DNA of 64,000 bases from Adlercreutzia sp. ZJ304 (lineage in GTDB: Bacteria > Actinomycetota > Coriobacteriia > Coriobacteriales > Eggerthellaceae). Numbering within the stretch: position 1 is the first letter of the stretch; the number at the start of each line of letters is the position of its first letter. The stretch is from the NCBI RefSeq assembly GCF_011039075.1, contig NZ_JAAKEG010000006.1, forward strand, positions 1 through 64,000. The letters are read 5' to 3'. Both the position numbers and the translations under genes were made by a program. Below the pieces are notes generated by a model. The model saw nothing but the letters and a program-made list of their open reading frames with translations. It was not told the DNA's origin and ran no database searches. Shown here in pieces: positions 1 through 9,471 of this stretch.

Positions 1-650
1 TTCAACAAAGAGCAGATATCGCTAGGAGATATAGATATTATCAAGCATCTATTGATACTACATCGCTTGATAAAGGAGCAGACTACGATAAGCTACCCAC
101 AAGCTATATTATCTTTGTTTGCAATCACGACCCTTTCAAAGCAGGACTTCCAATTTATGAAATAGAACCAATATGTAGACAAGACACATCTTTAGATATA
201 GACAGCGGTATACACTGGATTGCCCTTAACTGCAAAGACTATGCAAAGACAAAGGATAAGCACCTACTTTCTTTTATGGAGTATGTCTCCACTGGTAAAA
301 TAGACCATAGAGACAAACTAGTTACATCTATTGCTAGTGCAGTAGATAAAGCCAATAAAGATAGAGAGTGGGTGAATAAGGTGTTTTCTGTAAGTACAAT
401 AGGAGAAGATTGGGAGCGAGAAGTACGTATAGCCCGCAGAGCTGCTCTAAAAGAGGGAGAAGAACGTGGGTTAGAGCGCGGAATCTTGCAAGGACGTGCT
501 GAAGGCTTACAACAAGGGCGAGTAGAAGCTGAAATGCGTTATGCAGAACTCACTAAACTACTTCTCTCTAAAAAGCGTGAAAACGACCTATTCAAGGCAT
601 CCGAAGACCCAGCCTATCGTGAGCAACTTTTTACCGAGTTTAATATATAG
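1..650 (+). CDS. Rpn/PD-(D/E)XK nuclease-transposase family protein, 3' part
   Basis: The gene enters from the left edge, and its frame is open from base 3, so only the C-terminal part of about 215 residues is present. The visible part has the typical middle of this family: an ARRYRYYQ segment, then a strand reading YIIFVCNHDPF and the segment LPIYEIEPICR. The tail, from about base 445, is rich in Glu, Arg and Gln with repeated ERG and QGR steps and probably forms a coiled coil. Members of the family are Rpn-like recombination-promoting nucleases, often annotated as transposases. The catalytic N-terminal residues lie outside the window. The gene is clearly more AT-rich than leuB next to it, which suggests acquisition. 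The family call is firm; activity cannot be judged. Confidence 0.75.
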   Translation, partial: QQRADIARRYRYYQASIDTTSLDKGADYDKLPTSYIIFVCNHDPFKAGLPIYEIEPICRQDTSLDIDSGIHWIALNCKDYAKTKDKHLLSFMEYVSTGKIDHRDKLVTSIASAVDKANKDREWVNKVFSVSTIGEDWEREVRIARRAALKEGEERGLERGILQGRAEGLQQGRVEAEMRYAELTKLLLSKKRENDLFKASEDPAYREQLFTEFNI

Positions 651-661
651 AACAATTTATC

Positions 662-715
662 AACATAGACTAAAAACTATGTTTGACCGCGAATTGGCTG
701 CTATTTCTTAGCAGC
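662..715. terminator. Two small stem-loops after the Rpn-type gene
   Basis: Two short perfect hairpins follow the stop codon. The first pairs AACATAG (662-668) with CTATGTT (677-683). The second pairs GCTGCTA (697-703) with TAGCAGC (709-715). Neither has a long T tract. They sit where a transcript end is expected for the plus-strand gene. Confidence 0.4.
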
Positions 716-743
716 TATTAACCTGATTGATTGCTTTTAAACG

Positions 744-784
744 AGAATGTGCTATAGCATGCTAGGCACGCTATAGCACATTCT
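744..784. terminator. Strong hairpin between convergent genes
   Basis: A perfect 15-bp stem (744-758 with 770-784) encloses an 11-nt loop. The core arm is GAATGTGCTATAGC. It lies between the plus-strand nuclease gene and the minus-strand leuB, 32 bases beyond the leuB stop. A bidirectional terminator is the simplest reading, although no long T run follows on either side. Confidence 0.6.
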
Positions 785-815
785 GCTATTGGTAAATTAT
801 GCCTAGTAGAGCCTA

Positions 816-1922
816 TTAAATGGCAGCTATCACCAAATCTCCCATGCGTTCGGTGCCTACTATTTGGTCTTTCGGGGTATCGGCATCGGCAATGTCCCCC
901 GTGCGCCAACCCGCATCCAAAACCGCCGTAACAGCACGACGAATATCGTCTGCAGCATCCTGCATATCGAAACTGTAGCGCAGCATCATTTCGCACGAAA
1001 GTATTTGCGCAAGCGGATTCGCTATGCCCTTGCCCGCAATATCGGGAGCGCTGCCGTGGCTAGGCTCATAAAGCGCAGTACCGTCGCCCAAACTAGCACT
1101 TGCCAACATACCCAGCGACCCAGTAATCTGCGCCGCCTCATCCGACAAAATGTCACCAAACATGTTCTCGGTTACAACCACATCAAAATCGGCTGGACGG
1201 TTTATCAACTGCATTGCCGCATTGTCCACCAAAATGTCTTCCAACTGCACGTCGGCATAATCGCGGTCGTGTATGTCGTGCACAATTTCGCGCCACAGGC
1301 GGCTAGTCTCAAGCACATTCGCCTTGTCAACCGAGTGCACGCGACCGCGCCTTTTGCGCGCTGCCTCGAACGCCTGACGCGCAATGCGCTCTATTTCGTA
1401 CTCGCGATATTCCAGCGTATCGTAGGCGCGTTGCCCGTCAGCGCCGCCCACACCCGCGCCCGCCTCATCATAAAAGCGTTCGCGCTTGCCAAAATACAAA
1501 CCACCAGTCAACTCGCGCACTATCATCATGTCCACGCCATCTATAACTTCCGGCTTTAACGTAGAAGCCTGCGAAAGCGCGCCAAAAATTTGCACAGGAC
1601 GCAAGTTCGTGTACAAACCAAGCCCCTTGCGAATTCCCAGCAAACCCTGTTCCGGGCGCGGTCTATTCGGGTCTGTAGTATCCCACTTCGGACCACCCAC
1701 AGCTGCCAACAGCACAGCATCGCTTTCGCGCGCCACCTTAAGCGTTTCCTCGGGCAGCGCAGTATCGCATGCATCAATAGCGCAACCACCTATAAGCGCC
1801 TCGGTATATTCAAACTGCACGCCGTATTTCTGACCCACAGCATCAAGCACTTTCACGCCCTCGGCAATAATTTCTGGTCCAATGCCGTCGCCCGGTAGAA
1901 GACAAATTTTATAGGATGTCAT
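816..1922 (-). CDS. leuB: 3-isopropylmalate dehydrogenase
   Basis: LeuB catalyses NAD-dependent oxidative decarboxylation of 3-isopropylmalate to 2-oxoisocaproate in cytoplasmic leucine biosynthesis. The protein has 368 residues, normal for the family. It starts with [11 protein letters not shown], has [10 protein letters not shown] with the catalytic-type Tyr143, a VDKANVL segment with Lys200, and the IDH/IPMDH signature beginning [10 protein letters not shown] at residue 253 with metal-binding Asp257 and Asp261. The start codon overlaps the leuD stop by four bases (ATGA), showing translational coupling in a leuC-leuD-leuB operon. No leuA is present in the window. Confidence 0.96.
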   Translation of the reverse strand: MTSYKICLLPGDGIGPEIIAEGVKVLDAVGQKYGVQFEYTEALIGGCAIDACDTALPEETLKVARESDAVLLAAVGGPKWDTTDPNRPRPEQGLLGIRKGLGLYTNLRPVQIFGALSQASTLKPEVIDGVDMMIVRELTGGLYFGKRERFYDEAGAGVGGADGQRAYDTLEYREYEIERIARQAFEAARKRRGRVHSVDKANVLETSRLWREIVHDIHDRDYADVQLEDILVDNAAMQLINRPADFDVVVTENMFGDILSDEAAQITGSLGMLASASLGDGTALYEPSHGSAPDIAGKGIANPLAQILSCEMMLRYSFDMQDAADDIRRAVTAVLDAGWRTGDIADADTPKDQIVGTERMGDLVIAAI

Positions 1923-2413
1923 TTAGCCAACTTCTCCTTCCAGCGGTTCACCAGCCCGCCCTTCTCTATTATTTCGGCAATGAACGGCGGGAATGGCTGC
2001 GCTTGGAAAACTTGACCAGTAGTCTCGTCGGTTATAGTGCCTGTTTCTGTGTCTACGCTTACTGTGTCGCCTTCGCTAATAGCATCTACCGCTTCGGGGC
2101 ATTCCAAAATTGCAAGCCCAGTGTTAATAGAATTGCGGTAAAAAATGCGCGCGAACGACTTTGCAATAACCGCATCAACGCCCGCAGCTTTTATGGAAAT
2201 AGGTGCATGTTCGCGTGAACTGCCGCAACCAAAATTTTCATCAGCCACAATTATGTCGCCCTGCTTTACACGCTGCACAAATGTTGTGTCCAAATCTTCC
2301 ATGCAGTGAGCCGCTAATTCTTGCGGGTCAGACGTATTCAAATAGCGCGCAGGAATTATTACGTCGGTATCTACATCGCGCCCGTAGCGAAAAACTGTTC
2401 CTTTGAATTTCAC
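1919..2413 (-). CDS. leuD: 3-isopropylmalate dehydratase small subunit
   Basis: This is the small (swivelling) subunit of isopropylmalate isomerase, which works with LeuC to convert 2- to 3-isopropylmalate. The 164-residue length matches the short archaeal-type LeuD rather than the roughly 200-residue enterobacterial form. Family motifs are [17 protein letters not shown] near the N terminus and [10 protein letters not shown] in the middle. The start is a GTG with GAGG seven bases upstream. The 3' end overlaps leuB by four bases and leuC lies 55 bases upstream, so the three genes form one operon. Confidence 0.95.
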   Translation of the reverse strand: MKFKGTVFRYGRDVDTDVIIPARYLNTSDPQELAAHCMEDLDTTFVQRVKQGDIIVADENFGCGSSREHAPISIKAAGVDAVIAKSFARIFYRNSINTGLAILECPEAVDAISEGDTVSVDTETGTITDETTGQVFQAQPFPPFIAEIIEKGGLVNRWKEKLAK

Positions 2414-2468
2414 CTTAAATCCTCCAAATCAAATTCGGATAGCCGAAAACAACCAAACGACCCAGCCG

Positions 2469-3734
2469 CTAGTCTAAATCTTCGGGAAGCCCAATGTGCC
2501 CCAGTACAGCGCTTGCTGCTGCCACCGCAGGAGAAGCTAGATACACCTCGCTAGTTGGGTCGCCCATGCGTCCCACAAAATTGCGATTAGTGGTAGCTAT
2601 GGCGCGTTCTCCAGCCGCCAAAATTCCCATATAGCCACCAAGGCATGGTCCACACGTAGGTGTGCTTACAGCGCAATTTGCATCTAGGAAAATATCGGTT
2701 AGACCCTCTTCTATACACTGTCTATACACCTGTTGGGTAGCCGGAATAATTATGCAGCGCACATCGGGGTGAACCTTGCGCCCTTTAAGCACAGCCGCAG
2801 CCTGACGCATGTCATCAAGCCTGCCATTCGTGCAGCTGCCTATAACTGCCTGATCTATCTTCACGTCGCGCGCTTGCGCCACAGGGCGCGTATTGCTAGG
2901 CAAATGCGGGAAAGCCACAGTGGGAACTATGTCGGCAGCATCTATTTCTATTACTTGCGCGAACTGCGCATCGGGATCGGAATAATACGCCGTATATGGA
3001 CGCTCAACACGGCTGTCCATATATGCACGCGTAACATCGTCCACAGGAATAAGCCCTGCTTTGCCACCCGCCTCTATAGCCATGTTGGAAATTGACAGGC
3101 GCTCATCCATTGGAAGCGCTTCTATGGCGCTGCCGGTAAATTCCATTGCTTTATACAGCGCACCGTCTACACCGATTAAACCAATTATGTGAAGAATAAC
3201 GTCTTTACCAACAACGCCCGGTGCCAGCTTGCCATTCACTACAAACTTGATGGTTTCGGGAACCTTAAACCACGCCTTACCGGTAGCCATGCCCACGCCC
3301 GCATCGGTAGAACCCACACCGGTGCTAAATGCACCCAGCGCGCCGTATGTACATGTGTGGCTGTCGGCGCCAATAATAAGATCGCCCGCGCCCACAACGC
3401 CTTGCTCGGGCAAAAGCGCATGCTCAACACCCATGCAACCCACTTCGTAATAGTGGCTAATACCCTGCTCACGTGCGAAATCGCGCACAATTTTCGCCTG
3501 TTCGGCACTCTTAATATCTTTATTGGGAACGTAATGGTCGGGCACTAGCACCACGCGGTTTGCATCGAAAACCTTGTCGGATATTTGCTTGCTAGTTTTA
3601 ATAGCAATTGGCGCCGTAACATCGTTTGCCAGCACTATATCCAAATCACACTCGATAAGCTGTCCGGGCTCCACTTCCTCAAGCCCGGCGTGAGCGGCTA
3701 AAATTTTCTCAGCCATAGTCATAGCGCGCGCCAT
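2469..3734 (-). CDS. leuC: 3-isopropylmalate dehydratase large subunit
   Basis: This is the [4Fe-4S] catalytic subunit of isopropylmalate isomerase, an aconitase-superfamily enzyme. It has 421 residues, the size of the short archaeal-type LeuC that pairs with a short LeuD. Cluster ligands are visible as the Cys in [11 protein letters not shown] and the pair in [10 protein letters not shown] chose the ATG at 3734 because a TGGAGGTT ribosome site lies four bases upstream. An in-frame TTG six bases earlier would overlap that site. It is the first gene of the leuCDB operon. The gap to the upstream gene is only about 50 bases. Confidence 0.95.
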   Translation of the reverse strand: MARAMTMAEKILAAHAGLEEVEPGQLIECDLDIVLANDVTAPIAIKTSKQISDKVFDANRVVLVPDHYVPNKDIKSAEQAKIVRDFAREQGISHYYEVGCMGVEHALLPEQGVVGAGDLIIGADSHTCTYGALGAFSTGVGSTDAGVGMATGKAWFKVPETIKFVVNGKLAPGVVGKDVILHIIGLIGVDGALYKAMEFTGSAIEALPMDERLSISNMAIEAGGKAGLIPVDDVTRAYMDSRVERPYTAYYSDPDAQFAQVIEIDAADIVPTVAFPHLPSNTRPVAQARDVKIDQAVIGSCTNGRLDDMRQAAAVLKGRKVHPDVRCIIIPATQQVYRQCIEEGLTDIFLDANCAVSTPTCGPCLGGYMGILAAGERAIATTNRNFVGRMGDPTSEVYLASPAVAAASAVLGHIGLPEDLD

Positions 3735-3786
3735 AAGCAACCTCCATTTTCGCTGTAATTCGTGTTGGTGATTGTATCACTTGATA

Positions 3787-5724
3787 CTACTGCAGCGGTT
3801 GTGCCGACTGCACCTGCGAAGGATGCGGCTGTAACCAATTCAGCCAATCATCGGCATCTTCACACGCAACATCTTTCATGTCTACGCTGGTTCCACCCAC
3901 GCCCGCAGCAGTACGTACATTGATAGTAGCTACATTAGATATGCGTTGGAATGGATTTGTCTTAGTAAACCCATACTGAATCTTATTGCGCGGGAAACTG
4001 CGCTCTTCGCGCGACAGCCCACCGTTTATCATTTTCATAAAACGCTCGTTCACCGCAAACCCCGATTCGCGCGCCCACTTCACAGCGCTAATCGCCTCAA
4101 GAACAAACACCACAGCCGCTATAACATAAAGCCCTATAGCTATCGCGTTTGTAAAATTTAAAAATGCAATGTCGTCCGAACTAGACGCAGCACCTGACAC
4201 AAACGACAAATTTATTGCTATTTGAACTATTGCTGTGCAAACCGCCAACCAAAAACCGCCACCCTGCCAAATGCAGCGCCGTATTATGGCACGGCGAAGT
4301 GCCACAGGCGCAACAGGCGTGCGACCCTGCGGCACAGCAGCATATTCGGGCACTATCCCCTGCAAAATTCCGGGCACATCTGATAGCTTGCAGAACGGAT
4401 GAATAACCACACCATGCGTATTCAGGCTACTATTCTGCGAAGTGTCATCGGCGCTGTTGGTATCTATCTTGTCTAGCGACACTTCGCAATAACCTATAAG
4501 TCGTCTAATGACCGACTGCTTCACCACAACAGCCTGCACGCGCTGAATGCTTATGCTCTGGCGCGTATGTTGCAGCAGCCCCCGCTCAACCTCGACACGA
4601 TCGCCTATGCGGCGCGCGCGGAAACCACCAAAACTGATGCATTGCCCCGCTGCAGCAATTATCCAAATAACAACTAGAAACCCTACTATTCCCGCAATGG
4701 ATATCGCAATGCCAAAACCAAACATGGGGTTTACAACCTGCGAAGTGAACGAATTTATCGCCATGTCGGTCTGGCTTGGGAAAATTTGCGACGCTAGCCC
4801 TACTATCTGACTGATAATGCTAATAAAACCAATTATCAACAGAACAAACGACGTATTATTTGAAAGCCCTGCCAAGAAAAGCTGCTTATTCGTAAGACCA
4901 TATTGGAATGAAGGCCTCATTTCGACTTGAGGCACCTGAGACTCGTCGGCGAACACTCCCCCAATTTCATCCCAAGCCTGCTTGCCCACATCTAGCACAT
5001 TGCCCTGCTGGTTGTACACAGGCGCAGCAGAAACAGCACCAGCCGCAGATGGCACTTGCGCCGCTTGCGGCTGCAAAGCCTGACGCTTGCGTGCATACAG
5101 TTCAGATGTTAACCACTCCGCCTGCGCTTTTGTTAAGTACGGCACCGTAACTGCCTTATTTGCCGCACCACCTGCCGTGTCTATAAAAACATTGCGCACT
5201 CCAAAAAGGCGCTGTATCAAACTTGCGCGCGCGTCTACAGATTGCACGCGATCGTAGGGAACATGAACACGCTTCTTGGTTATTATTCCGCTATATAAAC
5301 TGAATTCATTCGGTCCAAGTGTGAAATAAAGCCGCTTATAAGCTAGAAAATGCACAAGCACAATAACGCCTACCAGCAATAAAAACAACAACCCTATACC
5401 GCCAACAATGGCTCCCATGGTTGCTAGTTCGAAAACTCCACCATCTTCAATAATGGATATCAAAGATGAGAACATGCTAATAATTAGTACAAACAATATT
5501 GCCAATGTACTGCGTATAGTACCTAGCCATATATAGCTATGGTGTACTCCGTAGTGCTGCAATTCTGAACTTGCAGGCGTTGCAGCCGTTGCAGACACGG
5601 CAGGTGTTGCAGCCGCGGCAGGCGCGGCAGGCGTTGCAGCCGTTACAGGCGCGTCAGGCGTTACAGCCGTTTCATTTGCTGCTTCAGGTGTATTCATATT
5701 GGGTGTCTCTGTTGTAGGTTGCAT
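3787..5724 (-). CDS. Bacterial PH-domain membrane protein (YdbT-like)
   Basis: This 645-residue membrane protein belongs to the bPH2 (formerly DUF304) family, like YdbT of Bacillus. After an Ala/Pro/Thr-rich N-terminal tail of about 50 residues come paired hydrophobic helices. They are followed by PH-like segments such as KKRVHVPYDRVQSVDARASLIQ, a second near TRQSISIQRVQAVVV, and a third near ERSFPRNKIQ. Each has the family's pattern of a short Arg-rich strand and a leucine-rich helix. The gene begins directly after the stop of its upstream partner (TAA-ATG), with GAGG inside that partner's end, so the two are co-translated. YdbS/YdbT-type pairs act at the membrane, but their biochemical role is not established. 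Confidence 0.85.
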   Translation of the reverse strand: MQPTTETPNMNTPEAANETAVTPDAPVTAATPAAPAAAATPAVSATAATPASSELQHYGVHHSYIWLGTIRSTLAILFVLIISMFSSLISIIEDGGVFELATMGAIVGGIGLLFLLLVGVIVLVHFLAYKRLYFTLGPNEFSLYSGIITKKRVHVPYDRVQSVDARASLIQRLFGVRNVFIDTAGGAANKAVTVPYLTKAQAEWLTSELYARKRQALQPQAAQVPSAAGAVSAAPVYNQQGNVLDVGKQAWDEIGGVFADESQVPQVEMRPSFQYGLTNKQLFLAGLSNNTSFVLLIIGFISIISQIVGLASQIFPSQTDMAINSFTSQVVNPMFGFGIAISIAGIVGFLVVIWIIAAAGQCISFGGFRARRIGDRVEVERGLLQHTRQSISIQRVQAVVVKQSVIRRLIGYCEVSLDKIDTNSADDTSQNSSLNTHGVVIHPFCKLSDVPGILQGIVPEYAAVPQGRTPVAPVALRRAIIRRCIWQGGGFWLAVCTAIVQIAINLSFVSGAASSSDDIAFLNFTNAIAIGLYVIAAVVFVLEAISAVKWARESGFAVNERFMKMINGGLSREERSFPRNKIQYGFTKTNPFQRISNVATINVRTAAGVGGTSVDMKDVACEDADDWLNWLQPHPSQVQSAQPLQ

Positions 5725-6213
5725 TTATACGTCCTCGCGCGCTATACGGGCAAGTTCAGCCGCGCGGTCACGCAGCTGCTCGGCATGCTCGGTGTTTATT
5801 CCGGGAATCTCGTGTTCGCCAGCAGCTGTAGCCACGGTAACACTGGAAAGTCCAAACGCGCGCAAAATAGGCCCTTGGCGCGTATCGGTATTCTGCACAC
5901 GTATAAATGGAATAACATAGCGCTTGCGCCAAACGATTCCCTTTGCAATGTCAAGAAAATCGTCGTTTAGTTGATAACGCCAACGCATGTAGCGAATGGG
6001 CGGAAGCACTATCAAAAATATAACCAGCAACGCCAAAAATACTATAGCTTCAACTGCAAGTACCATAAATACCCAACTTGCAGGCTCTACTGCTGCCACA
6101 ATAGCAAATGGTACAAAGCAGCATAAAAACGATATTACGATCCAAATGGCATCGTTTATTCGCCAAACGCTTTTGATGCGAGGATCTAATTGGCTGGATG
6201 GAAGTTCACGCAT
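5725..6213 (-). CDS. Bacterial PH-domain membrane protein (YdbS-like)
   Basis: This small bPH2 protein has 162 residues from the chosen start. Two adjacent membrane helices (VISFLCCFVPFAIVAA and a second after WVFMVL) are followed by one PH-like domain with KRYVIPFIRVQNTDTRQGP. I chose the ATG at 6213 because AAAGGAT precedes it at good spacing; the longer frame to 6270 lacks such a site. It abuts the YdbT-like gene with no intergenic base, which matches the usual ydbS-ydbT arrangement. The function is unknown beyond membrane association. Confidence 0.85.
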   Translation of the reverse strand: MRELPSSQLDPRIKSVWRINDAIWIVISFLCCFVPFAIVAAVEPASWVFMVLAVEAIVFLALLVIFLIVLPPIRYMRWRYQLNDDFLDIAKGIVWRKRYVIPFIRVQNTDTRQGPILRAFGLSSVTVATAAGEHEIPGINTEHAEQLRDRAAELARIAREDV

Positions 6214-6325
6214 TTTTATCCTTTGATCGAATACTATCTGCCAAGATTCTATCATTGCAACCGTAAGCAAGGAACAACTCTAGCCATTAGCTTTGAACCT
6301 GCTAAAATATGGGTGCTGCTGAAGT

Positions 6326-6409
6326 GGGAGTGTGGTGGAATGGCAGACACCGGGGACTTAAAATCCTCTGCCGCAAGGCGTGCGGGTTCGAATCCCGCCA
6401 CTCCTACCA
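6326..6409 (+). tRNA. tRNA-Leu (anticodon TAA)
   Basis: The acceptor stem pairs GGGAGTG with CACTCCT, with one G-U at the first pair. The T arm is GCGGG-TTCGAAT-CCCGC, and the anticodon loop is CTTAAAA, giving TAA. A variable arm is present, as expected for a class II tRNA. CCA is encoded at 6407-6409. A TAAAAT hexamer at 6303-6308 is a possible -10 element. Confidence 0.95.
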
Positions 6410-6434
6410 GCTTTTCAGAAGTCGAAATTGCAAG

Positions 6435-7322
6435 CTACAAAACAGCACAAAGCGCGTCTAGCAGCGTTATAGCAAAGTGCTGGGCGGTACGCTCTTCACC
6501 CGCATCCATCCAGCTTCTCCCGGGAAGAACTACCTTTATACGCAGCGGTTTGTTAGCCCGCGCCGCCTGAATAGCGCCCGACAGGCGCCTCTGCAGCGTT
6601 TCCTCGTTTTCATAATCTACAACCGGCACAGTATCTTCCGCCGCGCTTAGCGCCACTTCCACAAGCAGCATATCTTCGCTAGGCGCAACCGAAAGAGTGT
6701 CGGCACTTACTATGTGTGAAGCAGGGTTTGTGGCTATAGCCAAGTTCGACATACGCTGCGCCACCGACCGGGTGAATTCGCACGTGCCATACAAACATAG
6801 CGCATTGGCTTCCAACACATCTGCCGCACGCGCAAAACCAAGATTGCGCACTTCGTGCAGCGGCTCTTTGCCCGCCCAAGAGTGCTCCAAATTGCGCAGC
6901 GCTGCAAACGTGTAGGCACCTGCTATGCCATCCGATGGCAGACCCAAGTTCACCTGAAACTTCCGCAGCGCGTTTTCGGTATGTGCACCAAATATGGCAT
7001 CTTCCGATCCGCTGGAAAACCCAAGCGCGCCTAAAGCCTGCTGCAATTCCAAAACATCGTTACCGTGCAAGTAAGGCATGCGCAAATACAGCGTGCGGTC
7101 ACCCATGTGATACGATGCGTCAACCAACGCCGACCACACCTTTGAATCGACCTCGTCGCTTGCTTGCATACCAGCCTGTTCGCAGAACTTCCGCAGCGCC
7201 ACCAGCGTTACGTCATCAAAAGTGCCCGACACATCACTTTCGTCTAAAAGCCCAAGCATCGCCAAGCGCTCTTGCACATCTTCAACAGCTGCCCCAGAAT
7301 CGCCTTTTCGAATGGAGTTCAT
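6435..7322 (-). CDS. Peptidoglycan-binding-domain protein with unclassified C-terminal domain
   Basis: The 295-residue protein contains two PG_binding_1 repeats. The first is at about residues 3-67 (KGDSGAAVEDVQERL, GTFDDVTLVALRKF). The second is at about residues 84-147 (HGNDVLELQQALGALGF, FGAHTENALRKFQ). There is no signal peptide. The C-terminal 150 residues look like an alpha/beta domain, in the place where related proteins carry an amidase_3 domain. The amidase zinc motif DPGHG is absent, so I would not call it an active amidase. The gene starts just before the stop of the upstream polyprenyl synthase gene, and the two are probably co-transcribed. A role in envelope assembly is inference. 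Confidence 0.7.
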   Translation of the reverse strand: MNSIRKGDSGAAVEDVQERLAMLGLLDESDVSGTFDDVTLVALRKFCEQAGMQASDEVDSKVWSALVDASYHMGDRTLYLRMPYLHGNDVLELQQALGALGFSSGSEDAIFGAHTENALRKFQVNLGLPSDGIAGAYTFAALRNLEHSWAGKEPLHEVRNLGFARAADVLEANALCLYGTCEFTRSVAQRMSNLAIATNPASHIVSADTLSVAPSEDMLLVEVALSAAEDTVPVVDYENEETLQRRLSGAIQAARANKPLRIKVVLPGRSWMDAGEERTAQHFAITLLDALCAVL

Positions 7323-7326
7323 ATGT

Positions 7327-8382
7327 CTACATCAGCCTCCGCACAAACCAATCAGCCATCGACTCTAACATGTCGCGCGCTTGGCTAGGCGAAATAGTTT
7401 CCTTCAAACGTTCTTTTGCGGCGCTAGTCAAGTTTTCGGCGAAATTGCGAGCGTATTCTATAGAACCCGAATCTTCCATCAATTCAACCGCTTCGGCAAG
7501 CACTTTAGGGTCGCGCTCTTTTGAAGACAACACTTCAATTAAGCGGACGCGCTGATTATCCTGCAAATTCTGCAACGCATGTACCACCATAAGCGTGCGC
7601 TTACCCTCGGTTATATCGCTGCGAAAATCTTTATTCGCAGATTCTTCAGCACCTATCAAATTCAGTAAATCATCTTGAATTTGGAAAGCAAGACCGGTGT
7701 CTAGACCATAGTCGCGCAGCGCCTGTATTTCGCATTCCGTACCGCCACCTATAATTGCGCCTATAGCCAGTGGCACCGCGCCCGAATAATGCGCGGTTTT
7801 ATGTATTGCCATAACCAAATAATCTTCAGGCGTAATGTCGTAGCGCTCATCGCGCGCCCATCCTATGTCTAGCGCCTGACCTTCTACCGTGCGCCGCGTC
7901 ATATTAATAAGCTCTGTCACCACGCGAATTTTTGTAGCGTCATCTAGCGTAGAGTCGTTCATAACGGTGCCATTTACCAACGCAAGAGCTAAGTCGCCCA
8001 TGTTGATAGCCAGCCCCGTGCCCTGCGTTAAATGCAAGCACGGCTCGCCGCGACGCAGCGTGGCTTCATCTGCTATATCGTCATGAATTAGCGCTGCAGT
8101 ATGAAAGTGCTCCATAGCTGCCGCTGCCGACATTGCCAAGTCTACGTTGCCACCAACAGCCAAACATGCCGTAAAGCAGATAAGCGGACGATGCCGCTTA
8201 CCACCATTTTGGCTATATGTCAGCAATGGGTCGTATAGATACTTATTCATATCGGGGTGCGTTCCCCTAGGAATGTAGCTGTTAACTAAATCGCCTACCT
8301 TACCAGCGTAGTTGTCCAGATATTCCTCAAACGACACCACTTGGCTATCTACCGACTTTAATATTTCGCTGATCGTTTCCAT
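7327..8382 (-). CDS. Polyprenyl diphosphate synthase family protein
   Basis: This is an all-trans isoprenyl diphosphate synthase of about 351 residues, which elongates allylic diphosphates with isopentenyl diphosphate. The first Asp-rich motif is LIHDDIADEATLRRG. The second is FQIQDDLLNLIG, where the last Asp of the usual DDxxD is Asn. The substrate-binding GGKRHRP is near residue 67. The chain length cannot be told; menaquinone side chain or undecaprenyl supply would fit. The frame extends to 8451, but that would overlap the upstream Ppx gene. The ATG at 8382 has GGAG just upstream and matches the usual N terminus. Confidence 0.85.
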   Translation of the reverse strand: METISEILKSVDSQVVSFEEYLDNYAGKVGDLVNSYIPRGTHPDMNKYLYDPLLTYSQNGGKRHRPLICFTACLAVGGNVDLAMSAAAAMEHFHTAALIHDDIADEATLRRGEPCLHLTQGTGLAINMGDLALALVNGTVMNDSTLDDATKIRVVTELINMTRRTVEGQALDIGWARDERYDITPEDYLVMAIHKTAHYSGAVPLAIGAIIGGGTECEIQALRDYGLDTGLAFQIQDDLLNLIGAEESANKDFRSDITEGKRTLMVVHALQNLQDNQRVRLIEVLSSKERDPKVLAEAVELMEDSGSIEYARNFAENLTSAAKERLKETISPSQARDMLESMADWFVRRLM

Positions 8383-8416
8383 TTTCTCCAACTTATGCGG
8401 CTTATACGCCTTAGCC

Positions 8417-9364
8417 TTATGCAGCATTGGCGCAGCGAATAACAATGCCACTAAGTATATCCGATTCGCTAACGGTAAACGCCGTTTGTCGGGCGGCGTG
8501 CATAACCTCTTCCAGAATAAGCATTCCTGCCACTATAACCGGCGCACGATTAGGATCTAAGCCAACTACTTGCTGCCGCTCTTGCAAAGGCAACGCTTGC
8601 AGGCGGGTAGTAATTTCGCGAAGTTGAGCTAGCGTAACGCAAGCCATATCTACCCTTGAGGAATCGTATTCACGCATAGCTTCGCGAATGCTTACAGCAG
8701 TTGTGGCAGTACCGGCTACCGCTATCATTCGGTCGAGCGGCTGGCAGATACAAGCCTGCACATTGCGAAACCAATCGCAAAATTCATTAGACATCCATGC
8801 GCGCGCAGCTTCTATTTCTGAGGGTGCCGGCGGATCGCTAAGTAAAAAGCGCTCGGTAGCGCGACGGCATCCTACGTTAAACGAATGCGAGAACTTAGGC
8901 TTTTCGCCCGCCAGTCCAATGGATATTTCAGTAGAGCCGCCTCCAACATCTACAACCATAACATGCTGATGCACAAAGCGCGAAGTAGCGCCCGCAAAAG
9001 TTAGCGCCGCCTCTTCTTCGCCGCTGATAACTTGCAATTGCAGACCCAGCCCAGCTAGCATATCGTAAAATTCTGCTGCATTTTCAGCGTCGCGTGCAGC
9101 TGATGTAGCCACCACCATTGTTTGACGCACGGGATTTTCGGATGTATCGAAATTTTCACGAATAGAAAGAAAGTTTGTAAGCGCAGCCTTCACGCGCTGC
9201 ATTGCCTGCGATGTCAAAATATGAGTGGCATCTACGCCTTCGCCTAAATTGGTTATGCGGTATTCCTTCGCAAGTACATGAATTTGCCCCGCGCACACGT
9301 CGGCTATCATCATTCGACACGTAACCGTGCCTATATCTATAGCAACATAACGCCCGTCGATCAT
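8417..9364 (-). CDS. Ppx/GppA-family phosphatase
   Basis: This 315-residue protein belongs to the exopolyphosphatase/guanosine pentaphosphatase family of the actin-like ATPase fold. It shows the N-terminal phosphate loop YVAIDIGTVTCRMMIA, the ISGEEEAALTFAGA segment, the second phosphate loop VMVVDVGGGSTEISIG, and AVAGTATTAVSI near residue 210. It is the single-domain short form, like many actinobacterial Ppx proteins, and would hydrolyse polyphosphate or pppGpp in the cytoplasm. Which substrate it uses cannot be decided here. The start at 9364 is preferred over 9388 because the upstream residues are encoded next to repetitive DNA. Confidence 0.9.
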   Translation of the reverse strand: MIDGRYVAIDIGTVTCRMMIADVCAGQIHVLAKEYRITNLGEGVDATHILTSQAMQRVKAALTNFLSIRENFDTSENPVRQTMVVATSAARDAENAAEFYDMLAGLGLQLQVISGEEEAALTFAGATSRFVHQHVMVVDVGGGSTEISIGLAGEKPKFSHSFNVGCRRATERFLLSDPPAPSEIEAARAWMSNEFCDWFRNVQACICQPLDRMIAVAGTATTAVSIREAMREYDSSRVDMACVTLAQLREITTRLQALPLQERQQVVGLDPNRAPVIVAGMLILEEVMHAARQTAFTVSESDILSGIVIRCANAA

Positions 9365-9385
9365 TTTGTTTTCACCGTGTTTGTT

Positions 9386-9470
9386 CATTAACCGCGTTCA
9401 CCCATTAACCGCATTCGCTAATTAACCACTTTCGCCACTAACAGCGTTCACCCATTAACAGCATGCGCCC
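9386..9470. repeat. Degenerate 15-18-bp tandem repeat
   Basis: Five imperfect units of 15-18 bp, each close to CATTAACCGCGTTCACC, follow one another between the FtsB-like gene and ppx. They begin near 9386, 9403, 9420, 9438 and 9453. They fill the whole gap between the two minus-strand genes. There is no conserved spacer, so this is not a CRISPR array. Confidence 0.7.
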
Positions 9471-9471
9471 A

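Noticed and set aside
864-1559. 231-codon plus-strand frame opposite leuB
   Set aside because: It is the antisense of a well-conserved leuB and has no family likeness.
6435-7322. Call as an active N-acetylmuramoyl-L-alanine amidase
   Set aside because: The DPGHG zinc motif and other metal ligands are absent and there is no signal peptide.
9386-9470. Possible CRISPR array
   Set aside because: Units are directly adjacent and degenerate with no unique spacers, and no cas genes are present.
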